Shown here one piece after another: positions 1-8,074 of a stretch of 64,000 bases of DNA (its first letter is position 1; each line of letters starts with the position of its first letter). The stretch is taken from the NCBI GenBank assembly GCA_021228405.1, contig JAJQRF010000005.1, positions 1 through 64,000 of the forward strand. Direction: 5' to 3'. The position numbers and the translations under genes are program-made. The notes beneath the pieces are model-generated. The model was not told the DNA's origin and ran no database searches. It was given only the letters and a program-made list of their open reading frames with translations. The DNA is from Pyrinomonadaceae bacterium (GTDB lineage Bacteria; Acidobacteriota; Blastocatellia; Pyrinomonadales; Pyrinomonadaceae).

Positions 1-57
1 TTTAATGCTCCACTGTTGGGGAAAACTGGCAGTTGCTTTCTTTCTACTCGTTTTCAA

Positions 58-399
58 CTACTGATTCGCATTTAAGACTTTAATTCCGTAATGCTCTAAA
101 AACAGTCGGCGTTCGTAATCGTATTCACGCGCATTGTCATTAAAATGCACGTCACCGTCCAATTCAACCGCAAGTCTTTCGGACGGGCAGTAAAAATCCA
201 AGATATAACTGCCGACGCTGTGCTGTCTTCTGAATTTTCTGCCTTCCAAGTTTTTATTTTGAACGATCTTCCAAAACTTCGCTTCTGCCGGAGTCAGATT
301 GTTTCGCAGTTCGGTGCGGAAGGTTTTTAAATGCGGCAGATTATTCAGCGGGATTTTTTTAGGCGGCTCCGTATTGTTTTGTTTCTCAGTTTCTTCCAT
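58..399 (-). CDS. DUF559-family endonuclease-like protein, C-terminus probably frameshifted
   Basis: A 113-residue protein matching the DUF559 group, distantly related to Vsr/restriction-type nucleases. Visible family features are an N-terminal 'LRNNLTPAEAKFWK' segment, 'RRQHSVGSYILDFYCP' and 'LAVELDGDVHF'; the Asp and Glu in these segments are the expected catalytic acids. Family members usually continue after 'GIKVL' with an Arg-Phe-rich stretch and a final helix. Here the frame closes early after 'KVLNANQ'. A one-base shift near position 80 gives 'CESVVENE' and a stop at 44-46, which looks more like the family tail, so a small frameshift is likely. The role of this family is not established. 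Confidence 0.75.
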   Translation of the reverse strand: MEETEKQNNTEPPKKIPLNNLPHLKTFRTELRNNLTPAEAKFWKIVQNKNLEGRKFRRQHSVGSYILDFYCPSERLAVELDGDVHFNDNAREYDYERRLFLEHYGIKVLNANQ

Positions 400-449
400 A
401 CGTCATTTCCCTAAATAATAGAAATCTCTAAAAATCAGAGCTTTAAAGG

Positions 450-587
450 CTCCCCTCCTTTTGAAGGAGGGGTGGACGCGCTTCGCGGACGGGGTGGTTT
501 AATTTAAAGTATAAACATTCGATATGCTGACGGTTTAATAACCACCCCGTCGCTTCGCGCCACCCCTCCTTCAAAAGGAGGAGAGCT
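450..587. repeat. Long imperfect inverted repeat (CCACCCCGTC type)
   Basis: The left arm (about 450-500) reads from CTCCCCTCCTTTTGAAGGAG into GGGGTGGTTT. The right arm (about 539-587) is its near-perfect reverse complement, starting ACCACCCCGTCGC and ending CTTCAAAAGGAGGAG. Each arm also contains a short internal hairpin (CTCCTTTTGAAGGAG). It lies between two minus-strand genes and has no ORF. The layout resembles REP-type intergenic palindromes found in many bacterial genomes. It may also end transcription of the gene at 606-1484. Confidence 0.8.
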
Positions 588-605
588 TCTTTTTTTCTTT
601 ATAGT

Positions 606-1484
606 CTAACTCTTGCCGAATTTTTCGCGGTCTTTTTCACCTAGTTCGGCGATCTTGCTCATTAAAAAATCGCCGATCTCTTTATGCGTCCGCAGACGGT
701 CGCTTTTTTCGTAAAAATCGGACAGATCGACCTTTTCGCCGAACCAGATTCTGACCTTTTCGCCGCCCGTCCAGTTTCCCAAGACCTGTTTCGGCAAATC
801 GTTTCCCAAACCTGCGATAAAAACCGGAATCACTTGCGGTTTCGCCTTCATAATGACCGCGCCGACACCGGGTTGCGCGGGCAAAAGTTCATATGGATCA
901 GCGTTCAGATTGCGCTTGCCTTCGGGATGAAAACCGATGATACTGCCGCGCCCTTCGGAGCAAATCTGCACCAGACGGCGCAGTGAATATTTGTCGAATT
1001 CCCTTTTCGTCACTTCTTTTTCCTCGCGGAAAAACGGCGGATACATCGCCCACCAACCCATCACGAGATTGACGAACCAGCCCAGCGGTTGAGTATAGAA
1101 AAACTTGGCGCGGACGGGAAAAAACAAGGTGATCGGGCGTTTCGTTTCGCGGAAAATAACCGACGAAACCGTATACATATCGAAAAACGAACGATGATTG
1201 GCGACGAGCAGGAGCGGACGTTCGACATCGGCTTTTTCAAAATTTTCAAGCCCGAAAACGTTCATCAGGTTGTAGGTGCAAATCTTTATCCAGAGCGAGC
1301 CGAGGTGACGCTGGCAAAATGTCCAGAATTTTTTCCACGCGCCCTGATTCATTAAGTGCGTCAGGCGAAAACCGAACTTTTCCGTGCCGTTCAAAACGGA
1401 AATTTCCTCCTGCGTCGGCGCAAGCGGTGCGTTGTTCTTTTGGAGTTGAGTTTCTTCTTTGGCGGCTAATGTATTTTCAGACAT
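606..1484 (-). CDS. PlsC-type 1-acyl-glycerol-3-phosphate acyltransferase family protein
   Basis: This 292-residue protein has the LPLAT/PlsC acyltransferase signature. The HX4D motif 'NHRSFFD' lies at residues 96-102 and block III 'HPEGKR' at about 186-191. The family transfers an acyl chain from acyl-ACP or acyl-CoA to lysophosphatidate or a related acceptor at the inner membrane. A tryptophan-rich hydrophobic stretch follows the HX4D motif. The first 45 residues are polar and not conserved-looking. Its substrate cannot be read from sequence; lysophospholipid or glycolipid acylation are both possible. It appears monocistronic, with a repeat downstream and a divergent protease gene upstream. 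A second PlsC domain occurs in the fusion at 39358-42141. Confidence 0.85.
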   Translation of the reverse strand: MSENTLAAKEETQLQKNNAPLAPTQEEISVLNGTEKFGFRLTHLMNQGAWKKFWTFCQRHLGSLWIKICTYNLMNVFGLENFEKADVERPLLLVANHRSFFDMYTVSSVIFRETKRPITLFFPVRAKFFYTQPLGWFVNLVMGWWAMYPPFFREEKEVTKREFDKYSLRRLVQICSEGRGSIIGFHPEGKRNLNADPYELLPAQPGVGAVIMKAKPQVIPVFIAGLGNDLPKQVLGNWTGGEKVRIWFGEKVDLSDFYEKSDRLRTHKEIGDFLMSKIAELGEKDREKFGKS

Positions 1485-1649
1485 ATTGAAAACATTTAGT
1501 TTAGCATTTGAGAAATTTTATACAAAAGCGGCAAAAACGGCTTTTCGCTTCATTTCATATAGACTTATCGCCAATTTTGTAGCATTATAGAATTCCCAAT
1601 TCGGTAATTCAGGCAAATAATTTAAAGGTCGTTTGTGAAAAAATTGTTT

Positions 1650-1679
1650 TTGAAACGGTCATTGTTCGCCCAATATAAA
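1650..1679 (+). promoter_or_regulatory. Sigma70-like promoter of the secreted metalloprotease
   Basis: TTGAAA at 1650-1655 and TATAAA at 1674-1679, separated by 18 bp. A good ribosome site (AGGAG, about 1703-1707) lies just before the ATG at 1715. The rest of 1485-1714 is AT-rich, with nothing else recognised. Confidence 0.55.
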
Positions 1680-1714
1680 TTCATTTATTAAAAAAAAGAG
1701 TCAGGAGATTTGTA

Positions 1715-4615
1715 ATGAAAGTTTTACAGGCAAAAGGAATTTGCTTTTCCTTATGTTTATTGATTACGAGCATTTTTATTCAAAATGCCGCCGTTTACGC
1801 GCAATCCGCCATCGACAATCCGGGAAAACCTGCTATCTGGGAAAAGATTTCGGAAGAAGGTTTAGCGGCTCGCGGACAAAGATATTTGAAACCGGAGAAA
1901 TATTCGGTTTTCCGCTTAAACCAATCCGAGTTAACCAAAACGCTCGACGTTGCGCCGCTCGAATTTACCACCGCTTCGCGCAGTTCGGAAGTTTATCTGT
2001 CAGTTCCCAAACCGGACGGCAAGATCGTCCGTTTTCGCCTTGAGGAATCGCCGATCTTCGCGCCGAACGTTGCCGCACAGTTTCCGAACTGGAAAACATA
2101 TCAGGGTTTCGGCGTTGACGAACCCGGCACGTATGCGCGTTTCGACTGGACGGACAGCGGTTTTCACGGCTACGTTTTCTCACCCGAAGGAACGTTTTCG
2201 ATCGATCCGTATCAAACCAACGACCGCGAAAACTACATCGTTTTCTACAAAAACGATTACGGCAGAACAACCAGAGATTATCACTGCAAAATGGACGAAC
2301 TCCTGAGCGAAGATAAAAGTCTGGTTGATTCTTTCATTCATCCCACGAGTTCTTTAGCCGAATTTACACACGGAACGACCGTTCGCACTTATCGTCTGGC
2401 GATTGCCACGACCTTTGAATACACGAACTTTTTCCGTCAAACGGGCGATACCGATTCGCAAGCCCAAACCCGCGCCTTTAATGCCGTGACCACTTCGGTC
2501 AACCGCATCACGGGCGTTTACCGCAAGGAAATGGCGGTCAGCTTTACGCTCGTTTCGAGCACCAATCTGACCTACGTGGTCAATCCCGAAACACCTGCCG
2601 ATTATGCTAACAACGGTTCTTCGGCTGATCTGAACCAAAACCAAACCAACGTCGATGCCGTGATGGGAACCGCCAACTACGATATGGCGCATCTTTTTGA
2701 AACGACTGACAGCGGTATCGCACAGCTTTCATCGGTTTGCACCACTTCAAAAGCGCGCGGTCTTTCAGGACAGCCTTCGCCGCAGGGCGACCCGTTCGAC
2801 GTTGACTATGTGGCGCACGAAATGGGACACCAATTTGCCGCCAACCATACGTTCAACGCCGCCGCCAACTGCGGAAGTTCGCCGACCGCCGCCCGTAAAG
2901 AACCGGGTAGTGCCGTCACGATCATGGGTTACGCGGGAATCTGTTCGAGCACGGCAAACGTCGCCCGAAACTCCATCGAAACGTTTCACGTTTTCAACCT
3001 GACGGAAATTATCAACTTTATTACCGCAGGAGCGGGTTCGACCTGCGGAACGACGGCAGGCACGAACACCGCGCCCGTCATCACGCCGCTTTCAAATTAC
3101 ACGATTCCCTTTAACACTCCGTTTGCCCTGACCGCCAGCGCAACCGACGCGGACAGCGACCCGATCACCTATAACTGGGAACAGAACGATTCGGGCGCAT
3201 CACAGTCGAGCTATCCCGGAACGACCGACGACGATGATACGAATCTTATTTTCCGTCCCGGATTCCGTTCGTATCTGCCGCAAACGACGGGAACCAGAAG
3301 CTTCCCGAGCTTGCCCTATATCCTGAACAATTCAAACGAAGCCCCCGTCACCTTTACGGGAACGTCGCCGATGGGCGCGATCTGTGCGGGAACCTGCATC
3401 ACGGGCGAAGATTTGCCTTCGACCGCGAGAACGATGAATTTCCGCGTTTCGGTGCGTGACAATCGCGGCGGAATCTCCGATGCGGGAACGGTTTTGACGG
3501 TTGTTAACACGACCACACCGTTCAAAGTCACGTCGCAGAACAGTTCGCCGGCAACCTGGGCGGGCGGTTCGACGCAAACCGTCACGTGGGATGTCAGCGG
3601 CACGAACGCGGGCACGATCAATGCCGTAAACGTTAAGATTTCGATCTCGACCGACGGCGGACAAACGTTCCCGAACGTCGTCGCGGCTTCGACTCCGAAC
3701 GACGGTTCGCAAACGATCACCGTTCCGAGCATCGGCACGACACAGGCACGCATCAAGGTCGAAGCGGTCGGAAACATCTTTTTCGACATCAACGACGCAA
3801 ACTTTACGATCACCGCTTCGCCGACCGCTTCAAACAATCTGTTTGACTTCGACGGCGACGGCAAAGACGATGTTTCGGTCTATCGCGGCGGAACCTGGTT
3901 CCTGCTCAATTCGTTGACCGGATTCAGTTCGGTCAGCTTTGGACTTTCGACCGACAGAACCGTTGCCGGCGACTATGACGGCGACAACAAAACCGACGTG
4001 GCGGTTTTCCGCAACGGTGCCTGGATCGTTCTCAACAGCTCGACCAATGCGGTTTCGATCACCAATTTCGGAACGACGGGCGACATCCCGATGGTCGGCG
4101 ATTATGACGGCGACAACAAATCGGATTATGCCGTTTTCCGCGCAGGAAACTGGTATATTCTCGGTTCGACTGCCGGATTCTCGGCTGTTTCATTCGGTAT
4201 TTCGACCGACAAACCCGTTTCCGGAAAATTCGACTCGGACAACAAAACCGACGTGGCAGTTTTCCGTAACGGAAACTGGTATATCCTCGGTTCGACCGCC
4301 GGATTCTCGGCTGTTTCATTCGGAACGACGGGCGACGTTCCCGTTCCCGCCGACTTCGACGGCGACGGCAGAACGGATGTCGCGGTTTTCCGCGCAGGAA
4401 CGTGGTATATCCTCGGTTCGACCGCCGGATTCTCGGCTGTCGGCTTCGGAATCTCGACCGATACGCCGGCTCCGGCTGACTTCGACGGCGACAACAAAAC
4501 GGATGTCGCAGTCTTCCGCAACGGAAACTGGTATATCCTGAACAGCACGACCGGCTTCAGCGCGGTTGCCTTCGGAACCACGGGCGACAAGCCCATCCCG
4601 GCGCAATTGCAATAA
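1715..4615 (+). CDS. Secreted reprolysin-like zinc metalloprotease with FG-GAP/VCBS C-terminal repeats
   Basis: A 966-residue exported protein with an N-terminal signal peptide ending near 'AVYAQS'. The metzincin zinc site 'HEMGHQFAANH' is at residues 368-378 and is followed by 'TIMGYAGIC', a likely Met-turn, so a reprolysin/M12-like catalytic domain is clear. A propeptide-like region (30-190) precedes it. Residues of about 450-700 contain Ig/cadherin-like beta domains. From about residue 710 to the end there are roughly six repeats of about 40 residues with 'D-x-DGD-x-x-D' calcium-binding loops and 'GNWYILGSTAGFSAVSFG' cores, typical of FG-GAP beta-propellers. It probably acts outside the cell or in the periplasm on proteins; the substrate is unknown. 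It has its own promoter and a strong terminator. Confidence 0.9.
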   Translation: MKVLQAKGICFSLCLLITSIFIQNAAVYAQSAIDNPGKPAIWEKISEEGLAARGQRYLKPEKYSVFRLNQSELTKTLDVAPLEFTTASRSSEVYLSVPKPDGKIVRFRLEESPIFAPNVAAQFPNWKTYQGFGVDEPGTYARFDWTDSGFHGYVFSPEGTFSIDPYQTNDRENYIVFYKNDYGRTTRDYHCKMDELLSEDKSLVDSFIHPTSSLAEFTHGTTVRTYRLAIATTFEYTNFFRQTGDTDSQAQTRAFNAVTTSVNRITGVYRKEMAVSFTLVSSTNLTYVVNPETPADYANNGSSADLNQNQTNVDAVMGTANYDMAHLFETTDSGIAQLSSVCTTSKARGLSGQPSPQGDPFDVDYVAHEMGHQFAANHTFNAAANCGSSPTAARKEPGSAVTIMGYAGICSSTANVARNSIETFHVFNLTEIINFITAGAGSTCGTTAGTNTAPVITPLSNYTIPFNTPFALTASATDADSDPITYNWEQNDSGASQSSYPGTTDDDDTNLIFRPGFRSYLPQTTGTRSFPSLPYILNNSNEAPVTFTGTSPMGAICAGTCITGEDLPSTARTMNFRVSVRDNRGGISDAGTVLTVVNTTTPFKVTSQNSSPATWAGGSTQTVTWDVSGTNAGTINAVNVKISISTDGGQTFPNVVAASTPNDGSQTITVPSIGTTQARIKVEAVGNIFFDINDANFTITASPTASNNLFDFDGDGKDDVSVYRGGTWFLLNSLTGFSSVSFGLSTDRTVAGDYDGDNKTDVAVFRNGAWIVLNSSTNAVSITNFGTTGDIPMVGDYDGDNKSDYAVFRAGNWYILGSTAGFSAVSFGISTDKPVSGKFDSDNKTDVAVFRNGNWYILGSTAGFSAVSFGTTGDVPVPADFDGDGRTDVAVFRAGTWYILGSTAGFSAVGFGISTDTPAPADFDGDNKTDVAVFRNGNWYILNSTTGFSAVAFGTTGDKPIPAQLQ

Positions 4616-4634
4616 GCCGTTTTGAGCTAACAAT

Positions 4635-4676
4635 AAAAAGGCGGAAGGCTGAAATGCTTTCCGCCTTTTTATTTTT
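4635..4676 (+). terminator. Intrinsic terminator after the metalloprotease
   Basis: Arms AAAAAGGCGGAA (4635-4646) and TTCCGCCTTTTT (4659-4670) form a strong hairpin followed by T-rich DNA, 20 bp after the stop codon. Confidence 0.9.
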
Positions 4677-4896
4677 GTTCAGCATTAACAGACAGAAGCA
4701 CGACTGTAAACGAGTGTGTGCAACCTTATCCGATACCGACGTGCGCGGCTAAAATGTTTCTTCATCAAGGATGACTTTTGTGCAGTCGCTTTTGTTCAGA
4801 TTTCAAAGAGCGTTCAGCGTTTGAATTTTCTTAACCAAATTTAAGATAAATCTTGAACTCTGAACGCGTTCGAGCAATTCAAACTAAATTCACGGC

Positions 4897-5127
4897 ATAG
4901 TGTCCCGCGCTTTGTGGATAGTGTCCCGCCGATTCAAATGAACGAATCGGAAGTTCAAATGGACGTATCGGAAGTTCAAACGGACGCATCGGAAGTTCAA
5001 ACGGACGCATCGCTAATAGAAATGGATGTATCGGAAGTTCAAACGGGCACACCGCGAGTAGAAATGTGTGCATCGGAAGTTGAAACGGGTGTGTCGGAAG
5101 TAGAAATGAGCGTGCCGAAAGTTCAAA
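4897..5127. repeat. 21-bp-period degenerate tandem array A
   Basis: Eleven consecutive units of exactly 21 bp. The first two units (4897-4938) share ATAGTGTCCCGC. The following nine share a right half near ATCGGAAGTTCAAA, with a variable left half (TGGACGT, CGGACGC, CGGGCAC, TGTGTGC). Because 21 is a multiple of three, frames stay open as heptapeptide-like strings, but there is no ribosome site or start context. The array runs into the stop codon of the phosphoesterase gene (5123-5125), which is convergent with the protease gene. The 4677-4896 flank carries TTGAACTCTGAACGCGTT (4853-4870), also found in front of array D. Confidence 0.9.
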
Positions 5128-5791
5128 TGACCGTATCGGCGGCGATTTCGACCGTGATCGGCGGTTGGACGGGTTTATATTCTTCGTTGCAGGTTGCAGC
5201 ATTGACGAATTTCACGCCGAATTTTTCGGTTTGACCGTATCCGCAATGGATGTGCCCGAAAACGTGGAGCTTTAAGCGTCCGAAAGCGGAAATTTCCTCG
5301 ATGCGTTTCATCAGTTCTTCGCAACCCGTGTTTTCCGTCCAATATTTGCGCGGAACTTCATCCAAAATTCCGTGCGGCGGTCCGTGCGTAATGAGAATAT
5401 CGATGTCGTGCGGAATCGATTTCCATTTTTCCGCCATTTGCTCGCCGCGATCGAGATTAAAAGCCCAATCGAAAAAGCGCGGTTGCCAGGGACTTCCGTA
5501 AATCTTCAAGCCTTCGATCTCGACAAACGAATCCTGCAAGTATGTAATGCCGTAATTTTCCGTCAAAATCCGCGCCAGTCGATTGTCGGTTTCATAAAGC
5601 CAATCGTGATTTCCCGCAACGAAAATCTTGTGCTTATGCGGAAGCGCGGAAAACCATTTCAAAAACGCCTCGATCTCGAACTGTGTTCCATTGATCGCCG
5701 CATCGCCCGAATGAATCAAAATATCACCGTCGGGAACGGTAATTTCCTGATTGCAATTATGCGTGTCCGACAGACAAACGATCTTTTTCAT
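5123..5791 (-). CDS. Calcineurin-like metallophosphoesterase (MPPED-like)
   Basis: A 222-residue cytosolic metallophosphoesterase. The binuclear-metal motifs appear in order: 'SDTHN' near the N-terminus, 'GDILIHSGDAA', 'VAGNHDW', 'ITHGPP' and 'FGHIHCGYG'. These supply the Asp, His and Asn metal ligands of the family. The short length and the single-domain architecture resemble the MPPED/YfcE-like group, which hydrolyses phosphodiesters or phosphomonoesters. The natural substrate cannot be deduced. The last codons coincide with the edge of the 21-bp array, so the extreme C-terminus (after 'CNEEYKPVQPP') may have been altered by repeat growth. The dispersed repeat R1 lies directly upstream. Confidence 0.85.
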   Translation of the reverse strand: MKKIVCLSDTHNCNQEITVPDGDILIHSGDAAINGTQFEIEAFLKWFSALPHKHKIFVAGNHDWLYETDNRLARILTENYGITYLQDSFVEIEGLKIYGSPWQPRFFDWAFNLDRGEQMAEKWKSIPHDIDILITHGPPHGILDEVPRKYWTENTGCEELMKRIEEISAFGRLKLHVFGHIHCGYGQTEKFGVKFVNAATCNEEYKPVQPPITVEIAADTVI

Positions 5792-5805
5792 TTAATTTTA
5801 CGGTT

Positions 5806-5868
5806 TTGAGTCCCTTCTTTAGAATGCTTTTCCTGAGCGGATTGCCGCCTGAAGGCGGGACTCTGAAC
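5806..5868. repeat. Dispersed structured repeat R1 (GAGTCCC/GGGACTC family)
   Basis: Begins TTTTGAGTCCCTTCTTTAGA and ends GCCGCCTGAAGGCGGGACTC followed by TGAAC. The outer stem GAGTCCC/GGGACTC encloses a GCCGCC-TGAA-GGCGG hairpin. Four related copies occur at about 28933, 43149, 43869 and 50955. Confidence 0.8.
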
Positions 5869-5872
5869 TTTT

Positions 5873-7006
5873 TTATGTCTGGTAAACTTTTGAAACGAAA
5901 GTTCCCTTCATAAAATCAGACGGCTTGATCTGACTTTGCAGGATAACGCCTTTCAGATCGCCTTTTAAGAGCATCATTGCCGCTTGGCAGAGCGGCGCGG
6001 CGGTCGTCGTCTGTATCGCGCGGAGCGTCTTGCCGTTGATCTCCAAAGGCAAAACATAAAATGCTTTTTCGATCATCCGCCGTCTGTTTTTCGCATCGAA
6101 ACCGTCGACCGAAGCGTGCACCAAAACGAGATCGTCCTCGACCGAAGGAATCGCTTTGAGCATCACTTCCTGCAATCGGTTCGGCAGATTTTCGTCCTTT
6201 GTCAGCTTTTTTACCTGATTTTCAACCCATTCGTAATGCCCGACGTAGCGCAGAGTTTTGTAATCCAGATTCTTCGCCTTTCCCGCGAAATAATCAGGCA
6301 GATCAGCCGCACCGCCCGAGGTCAGGTCGGCTTCATACGTCCGCGCACCGATCACAATGCGTTCACGCGCCGAAAGCGCAGGACGTTCGGTGATTTTGTA
6401 ATCGCGAATTACCCGCGAATCTTTGACATATTCCGTCGCCACGCCGATCGGCGACCACGTAAAACCGTAAAAATGCGGTTCGTGCGCGTGTGCCGTCAAC
6501 GCGCCGACCTTCATCCCGATCTTTTCGACCTTTTCGTTGTTATATTTCCCGACAAAATCGTTATAAAGCGACATCGCCAAAACGTTGATGAAACCCGGCG
6601 CAAGTCCCGTTTGCAAAATGAATCCCGTTTCCGCCTCTTTTGCCAGCGCGATGATCTCATCCGTTTCGGCGACGTATTCGGTCAGATTTGCATAGTGCAT
6701 TTTGAAATATTTCGCAAAGCTCGCCATACGCGGAGCCTGTCCGCCCGGAGAACAATCAAGCAAGACATCACAGGCATCGAACGCCGCTTTCATCGCGTCG
6801 CTAATGCTGTCGGATTCCATCAAAACCGTTTCAACCTTTGAGGTCCTGCCCGAATTTCCGATGACGAATTCCTTCGCTTTTTGCAGATTTTCTTCGTTAA
6901 TGTCGCCGAGATAGAGTTCGAGTTCAAAGTCCGCCCATTCGCGCAAAAGCAAAGCCGCCGCTTCGCCGATTCCACCCGAACCGGCAATAAAGATTTTCTT
7001 TGTCAT
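5873..7006 (-). CDS. Saccharopine dehydrogenase-like NAD(P)-binding oxidoreductase
   Basis: A 377-residue protein with an N-terminal Rossmann fold ('GSGGIGEAAALLL', residues about 8-20). The acidic end of the second strand is at 'LYLGDI', and the body follows the saccharopine dehydrogenase/LYS9 family ('QTGLAPGFINVLAM', 'HEPHFYGFTWSPIGVATEYV'). The family reduces or oxidises amino-acid-derived imines in lysine or polyamine metabolism, for example saccharopine or carboxynorspermidine, in the cytosol. No partner gene for lysine or spermidine metabolism is adjacent, so the substrate is open. A terminator from the upstream small gene separates it from 7123-7350. Confidence 0.8.
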   Translation of the reverse strand: MTKKIFIAGSGGIGEAAALLLREWADFELELYLGDINEENLQKAKEFVIGNSGRTSKVETVLMESDSISDAMKAAFDACDVLLDCSPGGQAPRMASFAKYFKMHYANLTEYVAETDEIIALAKEAETGFILQTGLAPGFINVLAMSLYNDFVGKYNNEKVEKIGMKVGALTAHAHEPHFYGFTWSPIGVATEYVKDSRVIRDYKITERPALSARERIVIGARTYEADLTSGGAADLPDYFAGKAKNLDYKTLRYVGHYEWVENQVKKLTKDENLPNRLQEVMLKAIPSVEDDLVLVHASVDGFDAKNRRRMIEKAFYVLPLEINGKTLRAIQTTTAAPLCQAAMMLLKGDLKGVILQSQIKPSDFMKGTFVSKVYQT

Positions 7007-7055
7007 AAGTGGTATTTATTTCGTGATAAGAATTTACCTAACTTGAGATTCTACA

Positions 7056-7086
7056 ATGAAAAAGCCGAATTAGCGAATTCGGCTTC
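7056..7086 (-). terminator. Intrinsic terminator of the 75-residue gene
   Basis: On the minus strand, AAGCCGAATT-cgct-AATTCGGCTT is followed by TTTTC. It lies between the 7123-7350 gene and the start of the 5873-7006 gene. Confidence 0.8.
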
Positions 7087-7122
7087 CTGAGAAAATTTGA
7101 TTTGTCGGATTAGTGTTTCGAC

Positions 7123-7350
7123 TTAACTTTTTTCGGCTTTCGCCGCGTCGCCGCCGTCGTCTTCCGCCAGGGCTTCACTGCTGTCGTAATGCAGATTTCC
7201 CGCTTCGATATTGTAATCGCCTTCGGCTTGCGTCACCGGATCGCCCGTCAAAATTCCGCCGATCTTTTCGACCTCGCCCAAAATTATCTGCCCGACAGCT
7301 TCGAGATTTTCGACCGTCTTGTTTTTTTCCTGTTCGTTTTCTTCTGCCAT
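7123..7350 (-). CDS. Small acidic protein, weakly CsbD-like
   Basis: A 75-residue hydrophilic, acidic protein. The middle ('GEVEKIGGILTGDPVTQAEG') loosely resembles CsbD-type stress proteins, which have a 'G-K-x-x-G-K-x-T-G-D-x-x-x-x-A-E-G' pattern. The match is weak and the Lys-rich character of CsbD is missing. No membrane segment or signal is visible. Its own terminator suggests an independent small transcript. Function unknown; a general stress-related role would be speculation. Confidence 0.6.
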   Translation of the reverse strand: MAEENEQEKNKTVENLEAVGQIILGEVEKIGGILTGDPVTQAEGDYNIEAGNLHYDSSEALAEDDGGDAAKAEKS

Positions 7351-7398
7351 AATGTCTTTATTTTACAACTTAATTACGCGCTTGACGAAATCTTACAG

Positions 7399-8022
7399 CT
7401 ATTTCTTTCTGAAAATCATTGTCAACAGACGCGGAATCTGCGTTTTATCATCGTCATCGAACCATTCTTTCAACTCGCTGACATCGAAATTATTTTTCGT
7501 TCCGGCTTCAAAAAATTCGGAAATATGATGCACGAAACATTCGAGTTCAAAAACGCCGCTGCCCGTTTCAAACCGCGCTTTTGTCCCGTTGTATTGCTTG
7601 AAAGGATGAAGTTCACCGATGTAGAAACGACCTCCGCTGCGCAAAACCCGCGCCGCCTGTGCAAAAACGAAATCGATATTTTCAATATGTTCCAGCGCAA
7701 GCGAACAGGTTATGAGATCGAACGAATTTTCCGCGAAATTCCATTCATCACGCAAATCCATTTGGCGAAATTCGACGTTTTCCGACGTTATTTTCGCCTT
7801 TGCCTTCTCAAGCATTTCCGTCGAAAAGTCCGCGCCGATAAGCTTTGCGGCTCTCGTTTGTAAAAATCCGGTATTTTTCCCTGTCCCGCATCCGATTTCG
7901 AGAGTGTCGAGATTTTCACCCGAAACGCTTTGCCGTAAAGCCTTCGCTTCGATGTCGCGGGTTTTGTTTTCAACCGAATCGTAGGTTTCCGACCACGAAT
8001 TATATGCTTGCTGGACGTTCAT
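7399..8022 (-). CDS. Class I SAM-dependent methyltransferase
   Basis: A 207-residue protein with the Rossmann-type methyltransferase motifs: motif I 'LEIGCGTGKNT' (about residue 42), 'LIGADFSTEMLEKAK', motif 'FRQMDLRDEWNF', 'SFDLITCSLALEHIEN' and 'VLRSGGRFYIGELHPF'. It matches the UbiE/Methyltransf_11 type, acting in the cytosol on a small molecule. Neighbouring genes do not indicate the substrate. Confidence 0.85.
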   Translation of the reverse strand: MNVQQAYNSWSETYDSVENKTRDIEAKALRQSVSGENLDTLEIGCGTGKNTGFLQTRAAKLIGADFSTEMLEKAKAKITSENVEFRQMDLRDEWNFAENSFDLITCSLALEHIENIDFVFAQAARVLRSGGRFYIGELHPFKQYNGTKARFETGSGVFELECFVHHISEFFEAGTKNNFDVSELKEWFDDDDKTQIPRLLTMIFRKK

Positions 8023-8074
8023 AAAGAGTTATTATTTACAAGTGAAAATGCCGCTCGAATTTGAAATTTCAAGG

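Noticed and set aside
4914-5234. 106-residue plus-strand frame with heptapeptide repeats (SEVQTDA-like)
   Set aside because: It is open only because the 21-bp array keeps frame; there is no ribosome site, and the 3' part overlaps the phosphoesterase gene.
5984-6841. 285-residue plus-strand frame antisense to the saccharopine-dehydrogenase-like gene
   Set aside because: Shadow frame with biased Arg/His/Phe composition; the minus-strand gene has clear motifs.
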